Shown here: positions 7,365 to 14,836 of the stretch, piece by piece
Numbering within the stretch: position 1 is the stretch's first letter
Layout of the letters: every line of letters begins with the position of its first letter
Assembly: GCA_045597645.1 (NCBI GenBank)
Contig: JAZLKM010000051.1
Location: forward strand, 1-16,255
Direction of reading: 5' to 3'
DNA from: JAKSSE01 sp045597645
GTDB taxonomy: Bacteria > Bacillota > Clostridia > Lachnospirales > Lachnospiraceae
DNA: 16,255 nucleotides
Position numbers and translations under genes: made by a program
The notes under the pieces: generated by a model
The model's input: only the letters and a program-made list of their open reading frames with translations
Told to the model about the DNA's origin: nothing
Database searches by the model: none

Positions 7365-7673
7365 TTACTTCATCAATTTTTGCAATGTTGCAACTAACTC
7401 ATCAATGACTTCATCGTTGCCGTCTCTGATATCCCTGGCAACGCAACCGCGAATGTGACTCGCCAGAAGCTCCTTGTTAAAGGCATTGATTGCAGCACTT
7501 ACAGCGGCTGACTGCACTAATATATCCGCGCAGTAGGCATCGTTTTCTATCATTCCACGTATTCCGCGAATCTGTCCTTCCATGCGGCTTAGTCGGTTGA
7601 TGAGTTTTTTTCGTTCATCGGCTGAACGGGCTGTCATCTTTTGGCAGCATCCGCAGTCTATATTATTATCCAT
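7365..7673 (-). CDS. csoR: Copper-sensing transcriptional repressor CsoR
   Basis: This 102-residue all-helical protein matches the CsoR/RcnR family: KKLINRLSRMEGQIRGIRGM, then ENDAYCADILVQSAAV and SHIRGCV. The Cu(+) ligand set Cys48, His73, Cys77 is complete, which marks a true CsoR rather than the nickel, formaldehyde or persulfide branches. The extra N-terminal CGCC (residues 7-10) is a possible additional metal site but is not part of the family core. Apo-CsoR tetramers sit on the operator and copper binding releases them. The ATG at 7673 follows AAGGAGG. Two matching operators lie upstream, so the gene represses itself and copA, which starts 14 bp after its stop. Confidence 0.94.
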   Translation of the reverse strand: MDNNIDCGCCQKMTARSADERKKLINRLSRMEGQIRGIRGMIENDAYCADILVQSAAVSAAINAFNKELLASHIRGCVARDIRDGNDEVIDELVATLQKLMK

Positions 7674-7693
7674 AGGATTACCTCCTTACGTTC

Positions 7694-7710
7694 ATACCCC
7701 TAGGGGGTAT
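7694..7710 (-). promoter_or_regulatory. CsoR operator 1, at the transcription start
   Basis: ATACCCC-TAG-GGGGTAT is a perfect 7-bp inverted repeat with 3-bp spacer, the G/C-run palindrome typical of CsoR binding sites. It covers the expected start point downstream of the -10 box. Confidence 0.8.
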
Positions 7711-7714
7711 ATTG

Positions 7715-7743
7715 AATCTATACCCCATGGGGGTATTTGTCAA
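7715..7743 (-). promoter_or_regulatory. csoR-copA promoter
   Basis: On the minus strand the -35 box is TTGACA (7743-7738), the spacer is exactly 17 bp, and the -10 box is TAGATT (7720-7715). The predicted start is near 7708, inside operator 1, while operator 2 fills the spacer. Confidence 0.75.
7720..7736 (-). promoter_or_regulatory. CsoR operator 2, in the promoter spacer
   Basis: ATACCCC-ATG-GGGGTAT has the same 7-bp arms as operator 1 with a different central triplet. The centres of the two sites are 26 bp apart. Occupation would block sigma-factor contact between the -35 and -10 boxes. Confidence 0.8.
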
Positions 7744-7765
7744 TAGGAAATTAGAGCCGAATTAG

Positions 7766-7793
7766 TTGACAGTTGAAGCAAAAACGATATTCT
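7766..7793 (+). promoter_or_regulatory. Candidate promoter of the oxidoreductase-phosphatase pair
   Basis: TTGACA at 7766-7771 is followed after 16 bp by TATTCT (7788-7793). The -35 box is perfect and the -10 box matches at four of six positions. It diverges from the csoR promoter, whose -35 box is 22 bp away. Confidence 0.5.
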
Positions 7794-7866
7794 ATTTTTT
7801 AATAGCATTTTAGAAGTGATACTCAACAAAATGGAAAACTGTAACAACAATAGGAGAATGGTGCAC

Positions 7867-8898
7867 ATGAAAAAAGCAAGGTTTTGTCTAATTGGTTCAG
7901 GATGGAGAGCAGAGTATTTTTTAAGAGTTGCAATAGCGCATAGCGAAGAGCTCGAGGTGGCTGGAGTTCTATGCAGAAGCGATGAGAAAGCTGCGTTAAT
8001 TTCAGACAGATTTAATGTTCCGGCTACGACAAATGAGACGGATATTATAGATGCAGATCCAGATTTTATAGTGGTATCCGTGTCTAGAAGCGCTGCATGG
8101 TCAATCGCCTCAAAATGGAAGGAAATGGGCTATTGCGTAATTATGGAGACTCCGATGGGCGATACATTGGAGGAAATTGAGCAAATAAGATGTGTTAAAA
8201 ATCAGGGCGGGAAGCTACTGGTAGCTGAGCAGTATAGATATTATCCGACTTATAAAAGAATAATAGATACCGTAAGGAGTGGCTTGATAGGGGAGCCTGT
8301 CTGCGTCAACGCGTCGGTAGCCCATGACTATCATGGATTTAATGTGATACGTGAGCTGCTGCTGGAGACTGTTGATATGCCGTTTAAAATGCGCACGGAA
8401 AAATATGATTTACCTGTCACAAAAACCGGGGATAGATTCAATATCTATACGGATGGAGAGATTATCACGAAGAATCGTGCAAAGGTAGATATAGTTTATC
8501 AGGATGGAAAAATTGGATTCTACGATTTTGACTCTGATCAGTATCATTCGACAATTCGCCATAATACGTTAAAGGTAACCGGTACAAGGGGAGAGATTAT
8601 AGATGGCGTATGCTATTACCTCGATGAAAATAATGAAATGAAAAAGACTGTTCTGATAGACGACTTTCAGTTTGCACGAGAAGAAAAAGCGGATGATGAA
8701 AATGCAGTTTATGAGCTTATGAAGCTGGCATACAATGTTGGAAAAATGGATGATATTCTAGATGCAGATGTGAAAAATGAAATCATCATGCGCTGGGAGG
8801 ATAACTTTGATTCAGGACTGCTGGATGCCTACATGACAGTTATGATGAACAGCCAGGGGCAGTGGATAGACATAGAAACAGACAATAAAGGTGAATGA
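7867..8898 (+). CDS. Gfo/Idh/MocA family oxidoreductase
   Basis: This 343-residue protein begins with a Rossmann NAD(P)-binding fold, FCLIGSGWRAEYFLRVA (G-x-G at residues 10 and 12). It continues with the family order of strands (SEELEVAGVLCRSDEKA, then DFIVVSVS). The usual EKP at the cofactor site reads ETP (94-96, in VIMETPMG). The next segment (LLVAEQYRYYPTYKRIIDTV, then SGLIGEPVCVNASVAHDYHG) follows the family pattern for the substrate domain. Family members oxidise or reduce sugars, inositols and related hydroxy acids. The ATG at 7867 is chosen because AGGAG at 7852-7856 is 10 nt upstream; the in-frame ATGs at 7816, 7831 and 7858 are badly placed. Its stop overlaps the phosphatase gene, so the two are translationally coupled. 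The substrate is unknown; the context suggests a sugar- or cyclitol-like intermediate. Confidence 0.85.
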   Translation: MKKARFCLIGSGWRAEYFLRVAIAHSEELEVAGVLCRSDEKAALISDRFNVPATTNETDIIDADPDFIVVSVSRSAAWSIASKWKEMGYCVIMETPMGDTLEEIEQIRCVKNQGGKLLVAEQYRYYPTYKRIIDTVRSGLIGEPVCVNASVAHDYHGFNVIRELLLETVDMPFKMRTEKYDLPVTKTGDRFNIYTDGEIITKNRAKVDIVYQDGKIGFYDFDSDQYHSTIRHNTLKVTGTRGEIIDGVCYYLDENNEMKKTVLIDDFQFAREEKADDENAVYELMKLAYNVGKMDDILDADVKNEIIMRWEDNFDSGLLDAYMTVMMNSQGQWIDIETDNKGE

Positions 8899-9437
8899 TG
8901 GGACATATTTATTTTGTGAGACATGGACAGACGGTTTGGAATGTAGAAAACAAAATATGCGGAGCAACTGACTCCCCGCTAACTGACGTTGGAAGGCAGC
9001 AAGCGAAGGAGACTGCAAGTGAGATTCTAAATCAGGGAATTAGAATTGACGAGATATTGTACTCGCCACTGTCTAGGGCAAAGGATACAGCGCTCATCAT
9101 AGCTGAAGCAACTGGTGTGCCAGCTAGAGAAGAAGATCGACTGACAGAGCAGCGGTTTGGAAAATGGGAAGGTACAGCGAGAGATGGCGCTCAGTTTAGG
9201 AAAGACAAAGCAAATTTTGCGACAGATTATGATGGTGGCGAATCAATGCTGAAATTATGTCAGCGAATATATAACTTGTTGGATGACATTAAGACAGAGT
9301 CCGAAGATAAGACATATCTTCTTGTAGCACATAATGGTATTGCGAGGGCTGTTAAGTCATATTTTACAAGTATGTCGAACGAGGAGTATGCAGCTTATGG
9401 AATAAAAAATTGTGAAGTGGTGAGATTTGATTTTTAA
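8895..9437 (+). CDS. Histidine phosphatase family protein (phosphoglycerate mutase-like)
   Basis: This 180-residue cytoplasmic protein has the family signature FVRHGQT, with catalytic His10 next to Arg9, and SPLSRAKDTA with Arg61. It also has the acid residue Glu85 in LTEQRFGKWEG and the second histidine, His146, in VAHNGIARA. This branch includes alpha-ribazole phosphatase CobC, phosphosugar phosphatases and broad-range small phosphatases; the sequence alone does not choose between them, and no cobalamin genes are nearby. The start may be ATG 8895 or the adjacent ATG 8898 (one residue shorter); GGTGA just upstream suits the second slightly better. It overlaps the oxidoreductase stop by a few bases, so both probably act in one pathway. 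About 160 bp separate it from the ECF operon, which has its own promoter. Confidence 0.85.
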   Translation: MMGHIYFVRHGQTVWNVENKICGATDSPLTDVGRQQAKETASEILNQGIRIDEILYSPLSRAKDTALIIAEATGVPAREEDRLTEQRFGKWEGTARDGAQFRKDKANFATDYDGGESMLKLCQRIYNLLDDIKTESEDKTYLLVAHNGIARAVKSYFTSMSNEEYAAYGIKNCEVVRFDF

Positions 9438-9479
9438 TCACACATAGGTAATGCGCCGCTGCCTTTGAGCGATTAGCAA

Positions 9480-9508
9480 TTGCGAAATGTATAAAAGTGG
9501 CATATAAT
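9480..9508 (+). promoter_or_regulatory. Promoter of the ECF transporter operon
   Basis: TTGCGA (9480-9485), a 17-bp spacer and a perfect TATAAT (9503-9508) put the transcription start near 9515 and give a leader of about 82 nt. I see no known riboswitch class in that leader. Confidence 0.7.
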
Positions 9509-9526
9509 TTCGCTGTATGTACTTGC

Positions 9527-9557
9527 CCGTTTCTTTTGATCGATGAGAAGAAAGCGG
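9527..9557 (+). promoter_or_regulatory. Leader hairpin before the ECF operon
   Basis: CCG-TTTCTT (9527-9535) can pair with AAGAAA-(G)-CGG (9548-9557), with one bulged G and a 12-nt loop. A 9-codon frame (ATG 9517 to TGA 9546, reading MYLPVSFDR) runs through it and would start almost at the mRNA 5' end. Regulation by either is only a possibility. Confidence 0.3.
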
Positions 9558-9596
9558 ATTATGCGAGTTGGCAGTTTGTCAAATAGGAGGATAGAC

Positions 9597-10151
9597 ATGA
9601 AATTCAAATTCGGTATCAAGGAAGTAGTTGCAACCGGTATTGGTACAGCGCTTTTCGTAGCACTTACCCAGATTCAGATTCCACTTGTAATCGTTCCTAA
9701 TACTGCACTTCAGCCAAGAATGGCGGTTCTTGCATTTGTATCAGCAGTATTTGGCCCAATAGTAGGTGGTATCGTAGGTCTTCTTGGACATGCACTTGGA
9801 GATGCTCTTTTCTATGGAAGCATCTGGTGGAGCTGGGTTATTCCAGAGGCAGTAGTAGGTATTGCAATTGGTATGTTCATGAACAAGTTTGCAGTAAAAG
9901 AGGGTGGCTTCAATGCAAAGAAGGTAGTTCTCTTCAACTGTGTACAGGTGGTAGCAAATGCTGTAGCATGGATTGTGTGCGCACCAGTACTTGATATTGT
10001 TATATATGCAGAGCCGGCTAATAAAGTATTCGCACAGGGTGCACTTGCATTCCTTGGAAATATTCTTATCATTGGTATCCTTGGCTCACTTCTTGCATGG
10101 GGCTACACCAAGATTTTTGCAAAGACCGGCAGCCTTGAGAAGGAAGACTAA
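9597..10151 (+). CDS. ECF transporter substrate-binding S component, UPF0397 family
   Basis: This 184-residue integral membrane protein has about six hydrophobic segments. It shows the UPF0397 pattern: VVATGIGTALFVALTQIQI, an AVLAFVSAVFGPIVGG segment, LLGHALGDALFYGSIWWSWV, and PVLDIVIYAEPANKVFAQG near residues 126-144. In energy-coupling-factor importers the S component binds the solute and topples in the membrane when driven by the ATPase/T module. UPF0397 proteins with a dedicated double ATPase and T protein are often labelled as methionine-regulated or riboflavin-type, but their solutes are largely unproven and no methionine control is visible here. The ATG at 9597 is preceded by AGGAGG at 6 nt; the in-frame ATG at 9543 lacks a site. 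The next gene follows after 6 bp. Confidence 0.88.
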   Translation: MKFKFGIKEVVATGIGTALFVALTQIQIPLVIVPNTALQPRMAVLAFVSAVFGPIVGGIVGLLGHALGDALFYGSIWWSWVIPEAVVGIAIGMFMNKFAVKEGGFNAKKVVLFNCVQVVANAVAWIVCAPVLDIVIYAEPANKVFAQGALAFLGNILIIGILGSLLAWGYTKIFAKTGSLEKED

Positions 10152-10157
10152 TTAGTT

Positions 10158-11876
10158 TTGGCAGATTCAATTATTAGCTTTTCGGATTTCTCTTTTACAT
10201 ATAGATCACAGAAAAGTCCGACACTAAAAAATATAAATCTGGATATTAATTCAGGGGAGAAGATCCTGATAATAGGACCTTCAGGAAGTGGAAAATCGAC
10301 ACTAGCCCATTGCATAAATGGGCTGGTGCCTTTTGCTTACGAGGGGACTATCGAAGGGTCTTATTTAATTGACGGCAAGGACCCAAGAAAGCTTGGGATC
10401 TTTGGACTCTCACAGATTGTGGGAACAGTTCTACAGGACACAGATGGACAGTTTGTAGGGCTAACCGTAGGCGAGGACGTGGCTTTTGCACTGGAAAATG
10501 ACTGTGTTCCTCTAGACGAGATGATAAGAAAGGTTGATGAAGCCTGCGAAGCCGTAGACATAGTGAATCTCAAAGGAAATGCTCCAAGAGAATTATCTGG
10601 CGGACAAAAGCAGCGCGTATCCATGGCAGGGGTATTGGTTAGCGATGTTAAGGTGCTGCTCTTTGACGAGCCTTTGGCTAATCTCGACCCGAAAACTGGA
10701 AAGCGTACTATTGAGCTGATTGACAAGCTTAATAGTCAAGGAATAACGTGCATAATAATTGAACATCGATTGGAAGATGCACTTTGGTGCAGAGCAGATA
10801 GGATTGTGCTGGTAGATGAAGGCGAGATAAAGGCGGACATGACACCAGATGAGCTGTTGGCTTCAGATATTCTCAATGAAACTGGAATTAGAGAGCCGTT
10901 ATACATAACAGCGTTAAAGCATGCAGGCTGCAAAATAGATGCGGCATCAAGACCGAGTGATGTGAGGAACATGGATTTGTCACCATATGCTGAGCAGATT
11001 CAACTTTGGAATAGCCATGTACCTGATACAAAAAATGAAATAAGCGAAGAAAGTATTCTTGAGGTTGGCAATCTTTCTTTTTCCTATGACGGGAAGCAGG
11101 ATGTGCTTACTGATATTGGATTTAATATACATAAGGGCGAGATGATAAGCGTTGTAGGCAAGAATGGTGCAGGTAAGTCGACGCTTTCATCTATAATATG
11201 TGGTTTCATGTCACCTAAAACAGGAACCATAAAATACAAGGGCGAGGATATATCGAGCCTATCTGTAAAAGAGCGCGGAGAACGAATTGGATTTGTAATG
11301 CAGAACCCAAATCACATGATATCGCAGGCCTTTGTAGCAGAGGAAATAGCGCTGGGATTGAAAGTCAGAGGCGTAGATGAGGACACCATAAAGGCAAAAA
11401 CAGAGAAAATTCTGCGAATCTGTGAGCTCTATCCATATAGGAACTGGCCTATATCAGCTTTAAGCTATGGAATGAAAAAGAGGGTCACCATAGCTTCTAT
11501 TTTGACACTTAATCCTGAAATTATTATCCTGGATGAACCTACAGCAGGGCAGGATTTTAGGAGATATACCCAGATAATGGAGTTCCTAAAGAAACTTAAC
11601 TCGGAGCATGGTATTACAATCATCATGGTCACTCATGATATGCACTTGATGCTTGAGTATACAAGGAGAGCTATAGTGCTGGCGGATGGTCACATGATAT
11701 GTGATGGGACACCGGAATACGTACTGACAAGTGAAGAGATAGCAGATAGAGCATATCTTAAGAAGACTAGCCTATATGACTTGGCAGTTGGGACTAGTAT
11801 ACCTGATCCGCAACAGTTTGTGAGACACTTTATCAGCTATGAAGAAAAGCTCAGAGAGGAGAAGTGCGATGCCTAA
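10158..11876 (+). CDS. ECF transporter double ATPase (two fused ABC domains)
   Basis: This 572-residue protein contains two ABC nucleotide-binding domains, as in YkoD-like energy-coupling ATPases. Domain 1 has Walker A GPSGSGKST (40-48), signature LSGGQ (146-150), Walker B LLFDEP (167-172) and switch His203. Domain 2 has GKNGAGKST (334-342), a divergent signature LSYGMKKR (435-442), Walker B IIILDEP (455-461) and switch His493. It powers import together with the S and T components. The start is TTG at 10158, six bases after the S-component stop; no ATG fits the length, and MADSIISFSDFSFTY is a normal N-terminus. The change from LSGGQ to LSYGM in the second domain suggests asymmetric ATP sites. 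The final 8 bp overlap the T-component start. Confidence 0.93.
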   Translation: MADSIISFSDFSFTYRSQKSPTLKNINLDINSGEKILIIGPSGSGKSTLAHCINGLVPFAYEGTIEGSYLIDGKDPRKLGIFGLSQIVGTVLQDTDGQFVGLTVGEDVAFALENDCVPLDEMIRKVDEACEAVDIVNLKGNAPRELSGGQKQRVSMAGVLVSDVKVLLFDEPLANLDPKTGKRTIELIDKLNSQGITCIIIEHRLEDALWCRADRIVLVDEGEIKADMTPDELLASDILNETGIREPLYITALKHAGCKIDAASRPSDVRNMDLSPYAEQIQLWNSHVPDTKNEISEESILEVGNLSFSYDGKQDVLTDIGFNIHKGEMISVVGKNGAGKSTLSSIICGFMSPKTGTIKYKGEDISSLSVKERGERIGFVMQNPNHMISQAFVAEEIALGLKVRGVDEDTIKAKTEKILRICELYPYRNWPISALSYGMKKRVTIASILTLNPEIIILDEPTAGQDFRRYTQIMEFLKKLNSEHGITIIMVTHDMHLMLEYTRRAIVLADGHMICDGTPEYVLTSEEIADRAYLKKTSLYDLAVGTSIPDPQQFVRHFISYEEKLREEKCDA

Positions 11877-12696
11877 GATGCTAACTTATGAAGATAAGGG
11901 CACCTGGATACATCGACTGTCAGGTGTGACGAAGCTTATATACTTCCTGCTCTGGACTGTTACTGCAATGATATGCTACGACCTTAGAGTGTTGGGGGTT
12001 ATGGTGATAATATCATTCATAGTCTATGCAATGTCCAAGACCTCATTTTCACAGGTTAAAGGCGTGTTTGTATTTATATTGGTTTTTTTGAGCATAAATC
12101 TTTTGGCAATATTCCTATTTGCGCCTATGCAAGGCACCACATTGTATGGCACATACCATGAGATGGGAAGGATAACTGGCCGATATGTTATAACTCAGGA
12201 GCAGCTGTTCTATGAGGCCCATGTATTTATAAAGTATCTTTGTATAGTGCCTGCGGTATTTACTTTTTTGGTTACAACCAATCCGTCGGAATTTGCGGCA
12301 TCCCTCAATCGTATTGGAGTAGGATACAAGGGAGGATACTCACTGGCGCTTGCACTTAGATATATTCCTGATGTTCAAGTAGATTTTCAGAAAATAAGAA
12401 ACTCACAGGCGGCTCGGGGAATAGAAATGAGTAAGAAGGCGGGTCTTTTGGATAGAATAAAGCACACGGCGGCTATTATTTTCCCGTTGATTTTCACATC
12501 CATGGACCGAATAGATGTCGTAAGTAATGCCATGGAGCTTAGAGGATTTGGCAAAAAGAAAAAACGCACTTGGTATATGGGACGTAAGCTTAAGCCTATG
12601 GATTACATGGTACTGATGTGTGCTGTATTATTGACAGCAGTTGCTATGATCATCACTTTTTCTAATGGTTCTAGATTTTGGAATCCCTTTGTATAA
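11869..12696 (+). CDS. ECF transporter transmembrane T component
   Basis: This 275-residue membrane protein belongs to the CbiQ/EcfT family. There are hydrophobic segments near 22-55, 65-85, 118-138 and 245-265. The cytoplasmic coupling helices carry the two hallmark triplets: ARG at 182-184 (NSQAARGIEMSKK) and LRG at 224-226 (NAMELRGFGKKKK), which dock into grooves of the two ATPase domains. The ATG at 11869 is chosen for AGGAG 7 nt upstream and overlaps the ATPase stop by 8 bp; an in-frame ATG at 11839 is less likely. The transporter has its own full set of parts and does not depend on a shared group I module. The downstream aminotransferase begins 14 bp after the stop. Confidence 0.9.
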   Translation: MPKMLTYEDKGTWIHRLSGVTKLIYFLLWTVTAMICYDLRVLGVMVIISFIVYAMSKTSFSQVKGVFVFILVFLSINLLAIFLFAPMQGTTLYGTYHEMGRITGRYVITQEQLFYEAHVFIKYLCIVPAVFTFLVTTNPSEFAASLNRIGVGYKGGYSLALALRYIPDVQVDFQKIRNSQAARGIEMSKKAGLLDRIKHTAAIIFPLIFTSMDRIDVVSNAMELRGFGKKKKRTWYMGRKLKPMDYMVLMCAVLLTAVAMIITFSNGSRFWNPFV

Positions 12697-12710
12697 GGGG
12701 AGGGGCGACA

Positions 12711-13820
12711 ATGATAAACGACGAAAAGATTCTGGTGACAAAATCATCAATGCCACCATATGAAGAGTATATAGAGGCGATAAAACCGCTCTGGGATAGC
12801 CATTGGCTGACCAACATGGGAGTCTATCACGAGCAGCTTGAGTCTAGACTTAAGGATTATCTTGATGTGCCTAACATATCACTTATGGTTAATGGACATA
12901 TGGCCCTTGAGCTTGTGATACAGGCATTTGATTTTCCGAAGGGAGCGGAGGTAATTACTACTCCGTATACGTTCATATCAACGACACACGCAATTGTGAG
13001 AAACGGCCTCACACCGGTGTTCTGCGATGTCAAAGCTTCGGATGGAACAATAGATGAGGATAAAATAGAGGCTTTAATTACTGACAAGACGGTTGCGATA
13101 GTACCTGTACATGTGTATGGCAATGTGTGTAATGTGGATGTGATACAAGAGATTGCAGACAGACATGGCCTGAAGGTAATATACGATGCGGCGCATGCGT
13201 TTGGCATTAAATATAAAGGCAGAGGAATCGGCAGTTACGGCGATGCAGCTATATATAGTTTTCATGCTACTAAGGTGTTCAATACAATTGAAGGTGGCGC
13301 AGTAGCCTTCAGAGACGAAAGCCTATATGAGAAGCTGTATAACCTTAAAAACTTTGGCATAAGAGACGAGGAACTTACTGTCGAGGTCGGAGCTAATGCC
13401 AAAATGAATGAGTTTGCAGCGGTTATGGGGCTGTGTAACCTTAATCATATCGAGGAATATATTGCCGGCCGTGGCAGAATAGTTGACTTTTACGAGAAAG
13501 CATTGTCAGAAGTAAAAGGAATAAAGCTTCTGACAGATACAATAGCAGACAACCATAACTATGGATATTTTCCGATTATAGTAGAGGATGAGTACTCGCT
13601 GAGTCGAAATGAACTGGCTAACAAATTTTCCGCAAATGGGATATATGCCAGAAAGTATTTCTACCCACTGACATCAGATCAGGCATGCTTTGAGCATATG
13701 TTTGATAATGCAACTCTTGACATTGCCAGAGATATGTCGCAAAGAGTGTTGGTATTGCCGGTATCTGATTCTTTGACGATAGAGCAGGCTCAGAGAATAG
13801 TAAATATAATTAAAGAGTAG
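12711..13820 (+). CDS. DegT/DnrJ/EryC1/StrS-type PLP aminotransferase
   Basis: This 369-residue aminotransferase uses pyridoxal phosphate, probably to convert a keto-sugar or similar ketone to an amine. Seen: TNMGVYHEQLE near 35-45, EVITTPYTFISTTHAI, the cofactor-contacting DAAHAFG (Asp159) and SFHATKVFNTIEGGAV, with Lys188 forming the Schiff base. The SFHATKVFNTxEGG form is typical of sugar 4-aminotransferases of the VioA type. Known members use nucleotide-linked 4-keto-6-deoxysugars or, in antibiotic pathways, keto-cyclitols. No nucleotide-sugar synthase or glycosyltransferase is present here, so the substrate is uncertain. A G-rich ribosome site (GGGGAGGGG) precedes ATG 12711; an in-frame ATG at 12678 lies inside the T component. 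The ATP-grasp gene starts 2 bp after its stop. Confidence 0.9.
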   Translation: MINDEKILVTKSSMPPYEEYIEAIKPLWDSHWLTNMGVYHEQLESRLKDYLDVPNISLMVNGHMALELVIQAFDFPKGAEVITTPYTFISTTHAIVRNGLTPVFCDVKASDGTIDEDKIEALITDKTVAIVPVHVYGNVCNVDVIQEIADRHGLKVIYDAAHAFGIKYKGRGIGSYGDAAIYSFHATKVFNTIEGGAVAFRDESLYEKLYNLKNFGIRDEELTVEVGANAKMNEFAAVMGLCNLNHIEEYIAGRGRIVDFYEKALSEVKGIKLLTDTIADNHNYGYFPIIVEDEYSLSRNELANKFSANGIYARKYFYPLTSDQACFEHMFDNATLDIARDMSQRVLVLPVSDSLTIEQAQRIVNIIKE

Positions 13821-13822
13821 AT

Positions 13823-14836
13823 ATGAACATATTACTTACATCCGTTGGAAGACGGAGCTATTTAGTTGAATATTTTAAGGAATGCCTAAAGGGTGATGGC
13901 AAAGTATATGTGACAAATAGCACAGATATTTCGCCTGCATTTGCGGTAGCGGATGGATGTGCAGTTTCACCGCTTATCTACGATGAACAGTATATTCCCT
14001 TTTTGCTTGATTATTGCAGCAAGATGAACATCTCTGCAATAGTGCCACTCTTTGATGTGGATCTCCTCATACTGGCTCGAAATAAGGCGTTATTCGCGGA
14101 GGCAGGAGTTACCCTAATAGTGTCTGACGAGCAGGTGATAGATATCTGTAATGATAAGTGGAAGACTTATGAATTTGGAAAAAAGAACGCTATTGGTGTA
14201 CCAGCTACATACCTTAACCTAGAGGATGCAATCGAAGCATTAGAGACAGAAAAAATATCTTTCCCTGTTATTGTAAAACCCAGATGGGGTATGGGTTCGC
14301 TTTCTATATATCAGGCTGATGACATGGACGAACTTGCGCTATTCTACAGGAAAATTCGCAGAGAAATTGAATCTTCTTATCTGAAATATGAAGCAAAAAT
14401 GGATAGTGACCACTGCGTTATCATCCAGCAGAAAGCCGGAGGAGAAGAATACGGACTAGATATTATATGTGACATAGATGGTGTATATCAGACCACTATA
14501 GTGAAGCATAAAATGGGTATGCGGGCTGGTGAGACAGACTGCGCAGAGGTGGTTGATAACAAGATGTTGACTGACTTCGGAAAAAAGTTGGCAGCAGCCA
14601 TTAGCCACATTGGTAATCTCGATGTGGATGTAATGGTGGATGGTGACAATATTTTTGTCCTAGACATGAATGCCAGGTTTGGTGGAGGCTACCCATTTAG
14701 TCACACAGCCGGGGCGAATCTGCCAAAGGCTATTATCAACTGGCTTGAGGGAAAAGGTACTCCAAAGGATGCTTTTGCTGTGAAATATGGAGTGATAGCG
14801 CAGAAAAATATTCAGATGGTTGAGCTGAGAAGATGA
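13823..14836 (+). CDS. ATP-grasp ligase (CarB-like)
   Basis: This 337-residue protein opens with NILLTSVGRRSYLVEYFK, the preATP-grasp domain seen in carbamoyl-phosphate-synthase-like stand-alone ligases. The ATP-grasp fold follows: FPVIVKPRWGMGS (about 147-159), with Lys152 as an ATP ligand and a glycine-rich loop, then GGEEYGLDII (206-215), and FVLDMNARFGGGYPFSHTAG (278-297) with Asp281 and Asn283 at the metal site. The family couples ATP hydrolysis, through an acyl phosphate, to join a carboxylate with an amine or thiol. Here a natural acceptor would be the amine made by the preceding aminotransferase, but this is inference. The start ATG 13823 is 2 bp after the upstream stop, and the end overlaps the next gene by 4 bp (ATGA), indicating translational coupling. 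Confidence 0.88.
   Translation: MNILLTSVGRRSYLVEYFKECLKGDGKVYVTNSTDISPAFAVADGCAVSPLIYDEQYIPFLLDYCSKMNISAIVPLFDVDLLILARNKALFAEAGVTLIVSDEQVIDICNDKWKTYEFGKKNAIGVPATYLNLEDAIEALETEKISFPVIVKPRWGMGSLSIYQADDMDELALFYRKIRREIESSYLKYEAKMDSDHCVIIQQKAGGEEYGLDIICDIDGVYQTTIVKHKMGMRAGETDCAEVVDNKMLTDFGKKLAAAISHIGNLDVDVMVDGDNIFVLDMNARFGGGYPFSHTAGANLPKAIINWLEGKGTPKDAFAVKYGVIAQKNIQMVELRR

Noticed and set aside
9509..9596. SAM, T-box or preQ1 riboswitch before the ECF operon
   Set aside because: The leader is too short and has none of the conserved motifs of these classes; methionine control suggested by the family label is not supported.
10361..10972. Minus-strand frames opposite the ECF ATPase
   Set aside because: Serine-rich shadow translations of Walker and signature coding sequence; no start context.
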